Origin: Peptococcaceae bacterium 1109
GTDB taxonomy: Bacteria; Bacillota; Limnochordia; Darwinibacteriales; Darwinibacteriaceae
Assembly: GCA_001028815.1 (NCBI GenBank)
Contig: LDJB01000001.1
Location: 1,029,550 to 1,093,549, forward strand
Direction of reading: 5' to 3'
Length of the DNA stretch: 64,000 nt
The position numbers and the translations under genes were made by a program. Shown piece after piece: positions 43,163 through 51,557 of this stretch; the first letter of the stretch is position 1, and every line of letters begins with the position of its first letter. The notes under the pieces were generated by a model, which ran no database searches, was not told where the DNA came from, and was given only the letters and a program-made list of their open reading frames with translations.

Positions 43163-44272
43163 TCATGCACCCTTCTCCAACTCCCCGAAGACTTCTTTAT
43201 CCCCGTCGGTGAGGAGGCCGTAGACAATCCGGTCGGCCCCAACGCTCATTTTCACCCTGTCTTTGAGCTTAGGAACAGAACTGTAGAGAGGGTTAGGAAT
43301 CTCAAACATCAGGGCAAGGCCCTGATCAGAGACGACCTCGCCCCGAGCAACAGATCCCAAGGGCTCTAGATAGTCCACTACGCCGCTAATTTGGTTCTCC
43401 CCCGCGGCCGAATCATAGAGCACATCTTGAGGCCTGATGGAGAGCCACACCTCTGCCCCCACCTTCACGTCCTGCCGCTTCTGCACAACCAGGTCACAAT
43501 CCTTAACCTTTACCACAAACCTATCTCCATCAGCGTAGCGCACTACTCCACGGAGCATGGTGGTCTTACCGATGAAGTTGGCCACGAATGCAGAACTTGG
43601 CGCGCCGTAGATGTCCATAGGGGACCCTACCTGCATCAGTTTGGCGGTCTTCATCACCGCGATGCGGTCGGAGATGGACATAGCCTCTTCTTGGTCGTGG
43701 GTGACGAAAACAGTGGTAATATTGAGTTCCTGCTGGATCTGCCTGATCTGCTTGCGAATGCTCACCCGCAGGGCCGCATCGAGGTTGCTGAGAGGTTCAT
43801 CAAGGAGCAGCACTTGCGGCCGGATAACAAGAGCCCGGGCAAGGGCCACCCGCTGCAGCTGGCCGCCGCTCAGTTGGCTGGGCATTCGGTGGCCGTAGCC
43901 AGTAAGCCCCACCAGTTCGAGGACCTCATTGATGCGCCGATCCCGCTCAGGGTTCTCCACCTTGCGGAGCTTGAGCCCGTAGGCCACGTTCGCCGCGACA
44001 GACATGGTGGGAAACACCGCGTAGTCCTGGAACACAATCCCAATGTTCCGCTTCTGAGGGGGGACATCGTTCATTAACTGGCCGTTGATCCAGATCTCGC
44101 CGGATGTGCATTTTTCAAAGCCTGCGAGCATGCGCAGGGTCGTTGTCTTACCACACCCAGAAGGGCCTAAGAGACAGAGGCATTCACCTGCTTCAACTTC
44201 AAGGTTTAGACTGTCAACGGCAACCACAGGACCGAACTTCTTGGTAACGTTCTTTATCTGAATCATTGCCAT
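43163..44272 (-). CDS. Ferric-iron-type ABC transporter ATPase (copy 2)
   Basis: A 369-residue FbpC/PotA-type ATPase, paralogous to the one at 30876-31949. Walker A LLGPSGCGKTTTLRMLAG, signature QLSGGQLQRVALARAL, Walker B QVLLLDEPLSNLDAAL and H-loop VTHDQEEAMSI are intact; a TOBE-type C-terminal domain follows. The gene starts directly (0 nt gap) after the permease gene. Substrate is inferred from the operon type only. Confidence 0.9.
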   Translation of the reverse strand: MAMIQIKNVTKKFGPVVAVDSLNLEVEAGECLCLLGPSGCGKTTTLRMLAGFEKCTSGEIWINGQLMNDVPPQKRNIGIVFQDYAVFPTMSVAANVAYGLKLRKVENPERDRRINEVLELVGLTGYGHRMPSQLSGGQLQRVALARALVIRPQVLLLDEPLSNLDAALRVSIRKQIRQIQQELNITTVFVTHDQEEAMSISDRIAVMKTAKLMQVGSPMDIYGAPSSAFVANFIGKTTMLRGVVRYADGDRFVVKVKDCDLVVQKRQDVKVGAEVWLSIRPQDVLYDSAAGENQISGVVDYLEPLGSVARGEVVSDQGLALMFEIPNPLYSSVPKLKDRVKMSVGADRIVYGLLTDGDKEVFGELEKGA

Positions 44273-45937
44273 TTATATCCCTCCCCGGTCTTTTGTCAGC
44301 CGATTGGCGATGCCGTTCCCCACTGCGATGATCACAATCAGGAGGATTCCCATCGCGGACCCTCTCGCGATTTGCCCCTCGGAGACATAGTAGTAAATGT
44401 AGATCGGTATGGTCCGCCAGCCTGGCGGGTACAAGATGAGCGACGCTCCCAGCTCTGTGATGAGCTTAATGGACAGGATCACGCCAGAGGCCACAATTGT
44501 AGGCTTGAGCTGGGGCAGAATAACATCCTTGAAGGTTTTTGATCTGGAAGCTCCCAGGCTCCATGATGCCTCTTCCAAGCTCTTGTCGATGCGGGCAAAC
44601 CCCGCGCTCAACACTCTGATGGCGTGGGGCATCCGCCTGATGGAGATGGCAATTAAAAGCACCAGCACAGTGCCACCCAGGTCAAATCCCCCGATTTTTA
44701 CCGCTCCCCAAGCCCGGGTAATGGAAAGCCCGATTACAACGCCTGGGATAATAAAGGGCAGCATGGTGATGAAGTCAAACCAACGCATATACGGGACATC
44801 TCTGTTCATCTGCCCGAAGGTGATGGAGAGGAACAAGGTAAAGGGCATTGCCCCTGCCATAAGGATCAACGAGTTCCGAATAGCAACAGAGTCGGTAAAC
44901 GCAGTCTTGTAGTTGTCTAGGGTAAAGGCGTTCGGCAGCCATTTCGTGGTCCACACCGTCCCAAAAGAGCTTACCACGATGGTAGCGTAGGGCAGCAGGA
45001 ACAGGATGGTCACCAAAGCTAAGAACACAGTGGCCGCGCGCCTCAGCCCAGGCAAGTCATAGGTAATCGCCCGGGTCCTGAAAGAGTGCTTCAACTCAGT
45101 ACGCTTTAAGAGGCGGTTTACCACTAGCATCATGAGGCAGGCCATGAGAATAATCCACGCGCTGAACACCACGGGGATGCGGTCATCCCCCAAGAAGCTA
45201 ACGAAGTTAGAGTAAATCTCAACTGGAAGTACCCGGTAGTTCCCTCCAACGAGCAAGGGAGCACCAATATCCCCAAGGGATGTAAGGAAGACCAGGGTAC
45301 CTCCCATTAAGATGTGGGGTAGGATGTAAGGCAAGACAACCTTCCCCATGGTTCCCCAAAAGGATTCACCTAGGGAATGGGCTGCTTCTTCCAGATGGGC
45401 GGGGACGGACTGCAAGCCGGCAACGATCACCAAAAGCGAATAGGGCATTAAGTGCAGAACCTGAGTTATGACCAGTCCCGGCAGCCCGTAGATGGAGAAA
45501 CTGGGAACGCCCAGCATGTTCAAAAAGCGCGTTAAGATGCCCGTCCTTCCCAAGAGAAGGATGGTGGCAAAGCTAGAGATAAATGGCGGAGTAATTAGGG
45601 GCACCGTAAGGAGTACCGTCCAGCCCATCCCTAGAGGCACCCTGAGCTTATTAACAGCAATGGCCACAGGGATCGCGACGGCCAAAGAAACGAAGGTTGT
45701 GAGCAGAGCGAGACGTACGGAGTTCCAAGTAATACGCATCATATACTGCAAAAGGTCCACCGGTAAAGACTCGCTGCCCGCGATCAACCCCAGCGTCTCC
45801 AGGATTACCTTACCAAGGGGGACTACTAAGAACAGCACAACAAACGCGGTCGCGACAACATAAATGGGAATCAGCCAGTTAAACCCCGTCCGCGGCGTTT
45901 CGTAAACCTGCTTCTTCACCTCTACTTCGAGAGCCAT
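44273..45937 (-). CDS. Iron-type ABC transporter permease, fused double domain (copy 2)
   Basis: A 554-residue double permease, paralogous to copy 1. The N-terminal 20 residues are cytoplasmic, then about twelve membrane segments. EAA loops: HLEEAAHSLGESFWGTMGKV and SLEEASWSLGASRSKTFKDV. The ATG at 45937 has GGAGGA upstream. A small hairpin at 45972-45987 separates it from the binding protein gene, as in copy 1. Confidence 0.92.
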   Translation of the reverse strand: MALEVEVKKQVYETPRTGFNWLIPIYVVATAFVVLFLVVPLGKVILETLGLIAGSESLPVDLLQYMMRITWNSVRLALLTTFVSLAVAIPVAIAVNKLRVPLGMGWTVLLTVPLITPPFISSFATILLLGRTGILTRFLNMLGVPSFSIYGLPGLVITQVLHLMPYSLLVIVAGLQSVPAHLEEAAHSLGESFWGTMGKVVLPYILPHILMGGTLVFLTSLGDIGAPLLVGGNYRVLPVEIYSNFVSFLGDDRIPVVFSAWIILMACLMMLVVNRLLKRTELKHSFRTRAITYDLPGLRRAATVFLALVTILFLLPYATIVVSSFGTVWTTKWLPNAFTLDNYKTAFTDSVAIRNSLILMAGAMPFTLFLSITFGQMNRDVPYMRWFDFITMLPFIIPGVVIGLSITRAWGAVKIGGFDLGGTVLVLLIAISIRRMPHAIRVLSAGFARIDKSLEEASWSLGASRSKTFKDVILPQLKPTIVASGVILSIKLITELGASLILYPPGWRTIPIYIYYYVSEGQIARGSAMGILLIVIIAVGNGIANRLTKDRGGI

Positions 45938-45971
45938 GTTGTCCTCCTCTAAACCTGTGATGGAAAGGGGT

Positions 45972-45987
45972 GAGGGGATGCCCCCTC
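45972..45987 (-). terminator. Intercistronic hairpin
   Basis: GAGGGG-ATGC-CCCCTC between the binding protein and permease genes; a short GC stem followed by ACCCCTTTCC on the minus strand. Likely RNA stabiliser or attenuator. Confidence 0.5.
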
Positions 45988-46003
45988 CCCCCTCGAATCC
46001 TCA

Positions 46004-47044
46004 TTACCGCTGGCGGATGTAGCCTTCGAACTTCTCCTGGATGATCCCCCGTGAAGCTTCAGCCTGCTCAGGATCGGGCAGCAGCAGAACGTCGATCTGC
46101 TTAGCCATGTTTTCCAGTGCTACGAAGTTATCTGCATCCAGAACGCCTGGGCGGATGGGTGTGTAGGGATACTCAGCACCAATGCGCTGCATATCCTCGC
46201 CCAACAAGAACTCGATGAACTTCTTAGCCAGTTCAGGGTTCTTAGCACCGTTCACGACGCCAACAGCGTTATCCTGTACCATAGCGCCGTCCCTGGGGAA
46301 GATAAACTCCACAGGCCAGCCCTGCATCTGATACTCAAACACGGGCCGGTTGTTGACGATTCCGATGGCAAACTCACCGCGATTGACGAGGTTGTAGGTG
46401 TTGGATGTGGAATCGGAGTACAACCCGATGTTCGCGTTGATGCCATCCCAGAGCTCCCAAACTTCATCTGGGCCATAGGCCTGGATGGTGGCCAAGACGT
46501 TATTCATGGCCGTAGAGGACAGCAGTGGGTTGGGGCTCACGATTTGGCCTTTATAAATCGGGTTGGTAAGATCTTTGTAGCTGGTTGGCGCTGGCAGGTT
46601 CAGCTCGGCGAGGCGTTCAGTGTTTACCATGATACCGCTGAAGAGCACTGCCCAGCTGAAGTAGTAGTTTTCCGGATCCCGTGTGGGAAGCATGCCGCTG
46701 CCCAGCGGGATTTCTGCGGGAATTCCAATGTCCCCGAGATCAACTGGCTGCAAGATGCCCTGGGACTTTGCGAAGGCATATTCCGTGGAGCCGCCAGAAT
46801 GCATGATGTCGGCCCGGGGGTTGTCCCGTTCAGCGATCAAGCGGGCGATCATAGCTTCAGTGCCGCCAGGATTGATGACATGCACGGTAACGCCTGGGTT
46901 CCTAGCTTCGAACTCTTGCACCATCCGCTCTGCATAGCCTGCAAAGATGGTGCTGTATACCACCAGTTCCTCTGCTGCAGCAACAGCTGTCAAGAGTGTT
47001 GACATGAGCAATACAACTAGCAAAGCTACTGAAATCCGTTTCAT
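46004..47044 (-). CDS. Iron(III)-type solute-binding protein (copy 2)
   Basis: A 346-residue FbpA/AfuA-type binding protein. Signal peptide MKRISVALLVVLLMSTLLTA with cleavage near AAAEE. The start of the mature protein, ELVVYSTIFAGYAERMVQEF, and NPRADIMHSGGSTEYAF match the family. It shares layout but only limited sequence with copy 1, so the two systems are probably not recent duplicates and may have different ligands. Confidence 0.88.
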   Translation of the reverse strand: MKRISVALLVVLLMSTLLTAVAAAEELVVYSTIFAGYAERMVQEFEARNPGVTVHVINPGGTEAMIARLIAERDNPRADIMHSGGSTEYAFAKSQGILQPVDLGDIGIPAEIPLGSGMLPTRDPENYYFSWAVLFSGIMVNTERLAELNLPAPTSYKDLTNPIYKGQIVSPNPLLSSTAMNNVLATIQAYGPDEVWELWDGINANIGLYSDSTSNTYNLVNRGEFAIGIVNNRPVFEYQMQGWPVEFIFPRDGAMVQDNAVGVVNGAKNPELAKKFIEFLLGEDMQRIGAEYPYTPIRPGVLDADNFVALENMAKQIDVLLLPDPEQAEASRGIIQEKFEGYIRQR

Positions 47045-47275
47045 TAAGATCCCCCTTCATTATATATAGTGAAATCGCCGTTCAAGCAATGTTGCTGCTC
47101 CTGACCTCACCTCACTCTCATAAATCATCAGTATAACTTAACACCGTACCTATTTCATTCTGGTTTTTTACCATATCTCCTGCAATCACCTCTAGCTGGG
47201 AAAAGATTCAACTATTCTGACCCTTTCTCCTATTTGTCCCTCAGCCGAAGGCAACGGGGTTGAGGTTCTCACACT
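47045..47275 (-). other. Promoter region of iron-type operon 2
   Basis: No gene. On the minus strand TTAAGTTATACTGATG and a TATATATAATGAAGG stretch just before the start codon are AT-rich promoter-like elements. AAGGGGGATC gives the ribosome site. Unlike copy 1, I see no leader terminator. Confidence 0.45.
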
Positions 47276-47298
47276 AAAAAGGGGAGCCTGAGCCCCCC
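47276..47298 (-). terminator. Terminator of SnoaL-like gene
   Basis: On the minus strand GGGGGGC-TCAG-GCTCCCC is followed by TTTTTAG, right after the stop codon. Confidence 0.75.
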
Positions 47299-47300
47299 TA

Positions 47301-47684
47301 CTAGCTGTGCAACTCGATTCGATACGAGTCAATTGCCTTTAGCTTAGCGTTCTTGCCGAAACTGCCGAACTTGTACACATCGCAGAACTCCACCTGGACA
47401 CCGTCTGCAAACATCAGTGAGCCGTGCACTGCCGCGGTGTTACCGTGGGTGATCACATCCCTGAGGCGGATTTCCTCCAGCCCCTCCTGGGTTAGGCCGT
47501 AGAGTGCTGCAGCCGCCCCCTCCTTCCCTTGCAGCTGTCTTTCTCCCACGATGTTCAGCACCACATCGTCAGCGAGGTTATCCAGTACAAACCTTTGGTC
47601 ACCGTGTACGATGGCCTCATACACCTTTATCAGCTGGAGCTTCTTGGGCGCGTTGCCGCAGTGGTCAGGATACGTGATGCGCAT
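47301..47684 (-). CDS. SnoaL/NTF2-like small protein
   Basis: A 127-residue protein of the cystatin-like NTF2/SnoaL fold: an N-terminal helix pair (KLQLIKVYEAIVHGDQRFVL), then strands DDVVLNIVGE, GKEGAAAALYGL, TAAVHGSLMFADG and VQVEFCDVYKFG. Members bind small molecules or act as isomerases, but no catalytic residues are assured here. The ATG at 47684 is chosen because GGGAAGGTGG lies upstream. It stands alone between the chemoreceptor gene and iron-type operon 2. Confidence 0.75.
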   Translation of the reverse strand: MRITYPDHCGNAPKKLQLIKVYEAIVHGDQRFVLDNLADDVVLNIVGERQLQGKEGAAAALYGLTQEGLEEIRLRDVITHGNTAAVHGSLMFADGVQVEFCDVYKFGSFGKNAKLKAIDSYRIELHS

Positions 47685-47728
47685 GCTTCCACCTTCCCTC
47701 GATAGAGTACAAAGGCCGCTCACAACCT

Positions 47729-49315
47729 TTATACTTTAAACTTCGCTATCACGCCCTGAAGTTCCCCCACCATTCCCGCAACTGTCTCCGCCATACCCGC
47801 AATCTCTGTCATGGATGCTGCTTGCTCTTGGGCAGCGGCTGCCAGGCCTTGGCTGGTGGCATCCATTGCGTTGGTGGAGGCGGCAATTCCGTTGATCCTC
47901 GCAGCAATGCCTTCGATGTTCCCCAAGATCGATTCAAAGCTGGACCGGGTTTGGTTCAGAGCCTTCTGCCCTTCTGCCACTTGTGCCTGGGTTTCCCCAA
48001 TTGTAGCCACAGCCCGGGACACTTCATGCATGAGGGAGCTGTTCATCTGGGCGATCTTGGTAACCGAATCCTGAGTTTGTTCCGCCAGCTTCCTCACTTC
48101 CTCCGCAACCACCGCAAAGCCTCGCCCCTGTTCCCCAGCGCGTGCTGCTTCGATGGCTGCATTGAGGGCTAAGAGGTTTGTCTGTTCCGCGACTTCGGAG
48201 ATGATCTCCAAAACCGTGCCCATGCTCTCCGCAGCCTGACAAACCAGTGATACAGCCCCTTGGGTCTCCCGGGAGCTCTGAACAATACGGTCCATGGACC
48301 TGACGGTGAGCTCCATCTCCCTCTGTCCGCTGCCCGCAAGTTCCTTAACGTCCTGAGCGCTTTCAGCCATTTCAGCCATCTGGCTGTTCACCGTGGAAAT
48401 GCCCTCACTGAACTCGCCAATAGACGACGCCACCTCCTGGAGGGTAGCAGAGTTCTCCTCGCTGGCTGCAAGGAGAGTCTCCCCCGTTTCTGCGGCAGTG
48501 GTTGTCATCTGCTGAAGCGAGTGGACGATGGCCCTTAGGCTTTCGGCGAGGTCCTTGAAGGCTCGCGCTAGCATGCCGATTTCATCTTCTCTCTCCCCGG
48601 CCCGAGCAGCATCATCCACATCTGTCAGATCCCCCTCAGCAATGCGCACTGCGTGCTTGGCCGCGAGGGCAATGGGCTGCAGCACGCCTCGGGAGAGGAT
48701 GAAGTACAGCACCATGGTAAGGAACACGCTCACGATCAGGGAAAGGGCGAGCACGCCTCCTCGAAAGGCTGCGACCGTCTCATGGATGATCTTGGGGGAA
48801 GCGCCCGTGTTAAGCATGCCTACAGCGTTACCTCCCTCATCCAAAAGCGGCCGGTAAGCTGCTTGGTAGCGGTTTCCCGCCACCTCTGCCTCGCCGTAGT
48901 AGGGCTCTTGCTTTCCTAAGACTTGTTCAACTACGTAAGGGGCAGCCTCGGTACCCACCACTCGTTCGCCATCGCTGCGGACGGTGGTGGCCACTCGCAT
49001 TCCCGCCCTGAATATGGTTACAGTGTTCCCTGTAAGGCTGGCAAGCCAGTCAACCAGTTCCTCATCGTTGTTGAGGAGATGTTCACCTTTATAGAGCAGG
49101 GGGCCTTCTCCCCGCCACGCTCCTGGGAGCATCTCGTCCAGGAGTTCATACATCAAGCTGATATCAGAGCGAACCTTGGTCAAAGCCATGGTTTGAGTCT
49201 GTTCGTCAATAATAAACTGAGAGACGATGAAGATCACGCCTACAAGTACAAAGATAGCACCGACAACTGGGATGAGCACCTTCCACCTCAGGGACATACG
49301 TTTCAACAACACCAC
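47729..49315 (-). CDS. Methyl-accepting chemotaxis protein with single Cache domain
   Basis: A chemoreceptor of about 522-528 residues. TM1 is at residues 12-32 and TM2 near 187-210. The extracellular part fits a single-Cache (sCache_3-like) fold, with [20 protein letters not shown] and [25 protein letters not shown] domain follows, then the long helical signalling domain whose tip reads [20 protein letters not shown]. There are several near-start codons (GTG 49315 to TTG 49303) after AGGAG. No other chemotaxis gene is in the window. Ligand unknown. Confidence 0.93.
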   Translation of the reverse strand: MVLLKRMSLRWKVLIPVVGAIFVLVGVIFIVSQFIIDEQTQTMALTKVRSDISLMYELLDEMLPGAWRGEGPLLYKGEHLLNNDEELVDWLASLTGNTVTIFRAGMRVATTVRSDGERVVGTEAAPYVVEQVLGKQEPYYGEAEVAGNRYQAAYRPLLDEGGNAVGMLNTGASPKIIHETVAAFRGGVLALSLIVSVFLTMVLYFILSRGVLQPIALAAKHAVRIAEGDLTDVDDAARAGEREDEIGMLARAFKDLAESLRAIVHSLQQMTTTAAETGETLLAASEENSATLQEVASSIGEFSEGISTVNSQMAEMAESAQDVKELAGSGQREMELTVRSMDRIVQSSRETQGAVSLVCQAAESMGTVLEIISEVAEQTNLLALNAAIEAARAGEQGRGFAVVAEEVRKLAEQTQDSVTKIAQMNSSLMHEVSRAVATIGETQAQVAEGQKALNQTRSSFESILGNIEGIAARINGIAASTNAMDATSQGLAAAAQEQAASMTEIAGMAETVAGMVGELQGVIAKFKV

Positions 49316-49462
49316 TCCTCGCTGCTGCTTTGAGTCTAGTTATGACTGTGAGCACATTCACTTAAATGTCCCCAGCTAAACACAATCTCAGGAGACTTAT
49401 TCGGCTGCTCCCAGCATTCTCCTTCTTTTAAGACAGGGGCACCGCTATCCACGCTGCCCCCG

Positions 49463-49672
49463 TTACTCAAAAACGAAAATCTCTTCAATAGGTGCTCTAA
49501 CTGCTCTGGAAATCTCCATGGCGAGCTTCAGGGAAGGATTGTACTTGCCCGCCTCCAGGCGGGAGATGGTTTCCCTGCGCACGCCGATCTTCAGTGCAAG
49601 GTCCTCTTGGGTTAAGCCCGCCATCTGCCGGTACTTCTTCAAGTGACACACAAACTCTGCCATGCTTTTCAC
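49463..49672 (-). CDS. XRE-family transcriptional regulator
   Basis: A 69-residue Cro/C1-type helix-turn-helix protein, essentially only the DNA-binding domain: LTQEDLALKIGVRRETISRL followed by EAGKYNPSLKLAMEISRAV. It ends with the EEIFVFE tail usual for the short YozG-like group. The GTG start at 49672 overlaps the stop of the membrane protein gene as GTGA, so the two are co-translated. It probably controls the pair through the tandem sites at 50051-50087. Confidence 0.9.
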   Translation of the reverse strand: MKSMAEFVCHLKKYRQMAGLTQEDLALKIGVRRETISRLEAGKYNPSLKLAMEISRAVRAPIEEIFVFE

Positions 49673-50025
49673 TTCTCTTCCAGTTGGTAGAGCTTCACTG
49701 CGTAGCCGATGATGAGGGACGCAAACACAAAGGCTATCCCAAAGACGAGCAAATCCCGCTTTCCCGCAAAGAAAACCGAAAGGACAAACAAGGTGGACAT
49801 TCCTATGATGGCCAAGCTCCCCACAAACGCCCTAGCCTGCTGTACGTTGCTGAGGTACCGTTCATCAGGGATGTTAACCGTAAGCTTCCCAATCCAGAAG
49901 TAGGCAAAGAAAGCAAAGGCAGCAAACTGGGATAAATCAGATGGATCACCTGTGACAAAGTAACGAAAGCCCGCAAATCCCAGGAACCCCAAGAACCCCA
50001 TGTATTTATTTGCGTTCTTTGACAT
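49669..50025 (-). CDS. Small membrane protein, DUF3796-like
   Basis: A 118-residue protein with three to four membrane segments (YMGFLGFLGFAGFRYF; FAAFAFFAYFWIGKL; ARAFVGSLAIIGMSTLFVLS; LLVFGIAFVFASLIIGYAV). The GFLGFLGF...YFVTGDPSDLS start is the DUF3796-type pattern, which occurs next to XRE regulators in Firmicutes. ATG 50025 has GGGAGG upstream. Function unknown. Confidence 0.8.
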   Translation of the reverse strand: MSKNANKYMGFLGFLGFAGFRYFVTGDPSDLSQFAAFAFFAYFWIGKLTVNIPDERYLSNVQQARAFVGSLAIIGMSTLFVLSVFFAGKRDLLVFGIAFVFASLIIGYAVKLYQLEEK

Positions 50026-50050
50026 GGCCAAACCTCCCGCGCGTTTCTTA

Positions 50051-50087
50051 GTGACAAATACATCACCTTTTGTTACATATATATCAC
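50051..50087. promoter_or_regulatory. Tandem operator sites of the XRE pair
   Basis: GTGACAAATACATCAC and GTTACATATATATCAC are 16-bp pseudo-palindromes (GTGA...TCAC) separated by 5 bp, i.e. 21 bp centre to centre, two turns of DNA on the same face. They lie 26 nt before the DUF3796-like start. Confidence 0.65.
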
Positions 50088-50118
50088 GCGCGCGAGCAAA
50101 ATGCAAGGGATCAGTTTT

Positions 50119-50634
50119 TTAGCCTACCTGCTGAAGCTCCTTCACTAGCTGCAAAAACTCCTCCGCTGAGCGGACAGTATAGTCGGGAACTGCAAGTTCA
50201 TTGGGAGGAGTGGTGGGATAGCGGTCATTCCAATAAAACCAGATAGTCATCATGCCCAGGGCCTTTGCCCCTCCCATATCCCGCTCAAGGTTGTTGCCGC
50301 ACATCACCGCATCTTCTGGGGCAATACCCAGTTTATTCAGGGCCGCCTGAAACATCCGGGGATCGGGCTTCTCACACCCCACTTCCTCGGAAATGGCAAA
50401 GGCGTCGAAGAGCTCAAACAAGCCGTGCTGCTTCAGGACATTCACATACGTACCTGGGCGAGTATCAGCTACAAGGGCCAGTTTGAACCCGTTTTCTTTT
50501 AAGTGAAACAAGACTTCCTTCATCCCGGGAAAGAGCTCCGCGCGCAGGGTGGTCTTCTCTTCATCTTTGACTTCTGTTTCCTCAATCATGATTGTGTCGC
50601 CTAGATCAAAGCAAAACAACTTGGGGGTGGTCAT
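50119..50634 (-). CDS. HAD-superfamily hydrolase
   Basis: A 171-residue HAD hydrolase. Motif I is FCFDLGDTIM (nucleophile Asp followed by LGDT), motif II ALVADTRPGTYV (Asp-Thr in place of Ser/Thr), motif III Lys in CEKPDPRMF, and motif IV MCGNNLERDMGGA. The order and size match YjjG/Gph-like small phosphatases with a short helical cap. ATG 50634 has GGAGG 7 nt upstream. It follows the DUF4180 gene after 35 nt and is probably co-transcribed with it. Substrate unknown. Confidence 0.88.
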   Translation of the reverse strand: MTTPKLFCFDLGDTIMIEETEVKDEEKTTLRAELFPGMKEVLFHLKENGFKLALVADTRPGTYVNVLKQHGLFELFDAFAISEEVGCEKPDPRMFQAALNKLGIAPEDAVMCGNNLERDMGGAKALGMMTIWFYWNDRYPTTPPNELAVPDYTVRSAEEFLQLVKELQQVG

Positions 50635-50669
50635 ACTGCAGCCTCCGTTTCTGAAATTGTGGTGTGTCA

Positions 50670-51026
50670 CTACCAATGGGCAATTACAGCTTCAAGGGTG
50701 GGGCCAAAGACTATGCGCCCGCCCTGGTTGCTCTCGTAGATAAAATCTTGCAGGCTCTTGCTGGTATACTGAGAAAAGTCTCCCACGATCCCTAGCCTCA
50801 CGCCGTAGTTCGTAAACTTCTGCAGGATCTCCCCTGCAAGTTTGGTCTTCAGGTCAAAAAACTCCTCGCAAATGGCGGACTTATCTAGCACGATAGTGGA
50901 ATGCCCCGTCTCAAAGCTCACCGTGGCAATGAGATCGAGAGCCGATTGCACGTCAAAAATGAGCACTGCCTTGCTTTGCACAACAGCCACCGGCCCGCTT
51001 TGGGACTGAACTACCTGGATGCGCAT
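50670..51026 (-). CDS. DUF4180-family protein
   Basis: A 118-residue protein of the DUF4180 family (VLIFDVQSALDLIATVSFET; KSAICEEFFDLKTKLAGEIL; FTNYGVRLGIVGDFSQYTSK). Family function is unknown; its fold resembles STAS-like/DUF domains often regulated by PadR or TetR proteins. ATG 51026 has AAGGAG 7 nt upstream. It is preceded by a highly structured stretch of about 300 nt. Confidence 0.85.
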   Translation of the reverse strand: MRIQVVQSQSGPVAVVQSKAVLIFDVQSALDLIATVSFETGHSTIVLDKSAICEEFFDLKTKLAGEILQKFTNYGVRLGIVGDFSQYTSKSLQDFIYESNQGGRIVFGPTLEAVIAHW

Positions 51027-51040
51027 GTGGATGCTCCTTT

Positions 51041-51340
51041 CTCTTGTGGGGGAGTGCAAAACCCAAGAGGGGTTACCTGCTTAGGCCGCCTCCACCCCAC
51101 TTGCCTCACGCAGAAAGACAACGGACCCCCGGTAAGGGGGATCAAAAGCACAATCCCCGCAGCAGTCCCAAGATGAACGGAGCTCCCTACGTTGGGTTTC
51201 AACCAGCTGGCCATGGAACAGGCGAACACCTATAAGTTCAATGCAAAGGTCACATTTCCTTTGACCTTCCCTTAGCCTTCTTGTCCCCGAAGCAGCGCGC
51301 ATCCCCGTTTTTTCATGCCGCATTAAATTCACCTAAAACG
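51041..51340 (-). promoter_or_regulatory. Structured leader or ncRNA before DUF4180 gene
   Basis: No gene. On the minus strand two hairpins compete: GGGGAT-tgtgcttttg-ATCCCC and GATCCCCC-ttacc-GGGGGTCC share the GATCCCC segment (51136-51165 area). Upstream, AAGGTCA...TGACCTT (51246-51273 area) and AGG-TGTTCG-CCT form further stems. Mutually exclusive helices are a mark of attenuators, but a free-standing structured RNA such as a 6S-like RNA is equally possible. I could not match a known family. Confidence 0.45.
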
Positions 51341-51505
51341 ATTTTCATGGGTTTTGTTAAGCCCGAACACACGAAAAAACGGCAAACGGATTATATAACC
51401 AGGCTAATGGGATATGCTCGCTCTATATCTGTCTTAATACTTGTTGTGGTTTTAAGTACACACCCCGCGTTTTTTCTCCCACATTTTAATCTAGAAGGAG
51501 GATTA

Positions 51506-51547
51506 TTGAAAAACACGCCTAATGATAACAGTAAACTAATGCAGTGA
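51506..51547 (+). CDS. Possible 13-residue leader peptide
   Basis: TTG AAA AAC ACG ... TGA, preceded by a strong AGAAGGAGG at 6-nt spacing, encodes MKNTPNDNSKLMQ. The stop lies 10 nt before the rpiR start, whose own ribosome site is weak, so it may couple translation of the regulator. It could also be chance. Confidence 0.4.
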   Translation: MKNTPNDNSKLMQ

Positions 51548-51557
51548 GGTTAGTCAC

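Noticed and set aside
43391-44077. A 228-codon plus-strand frame
   Set aside because: It is a mirror of the conserved ATPase gene on the minus strand.
51041-51340. 6S RNA, SRP RNA or RNase P RNA
   Set aside because: The conserved SRP loop and RNase P core sequences are absent, and I could not establish the 6S closing stem and bubble by eye.
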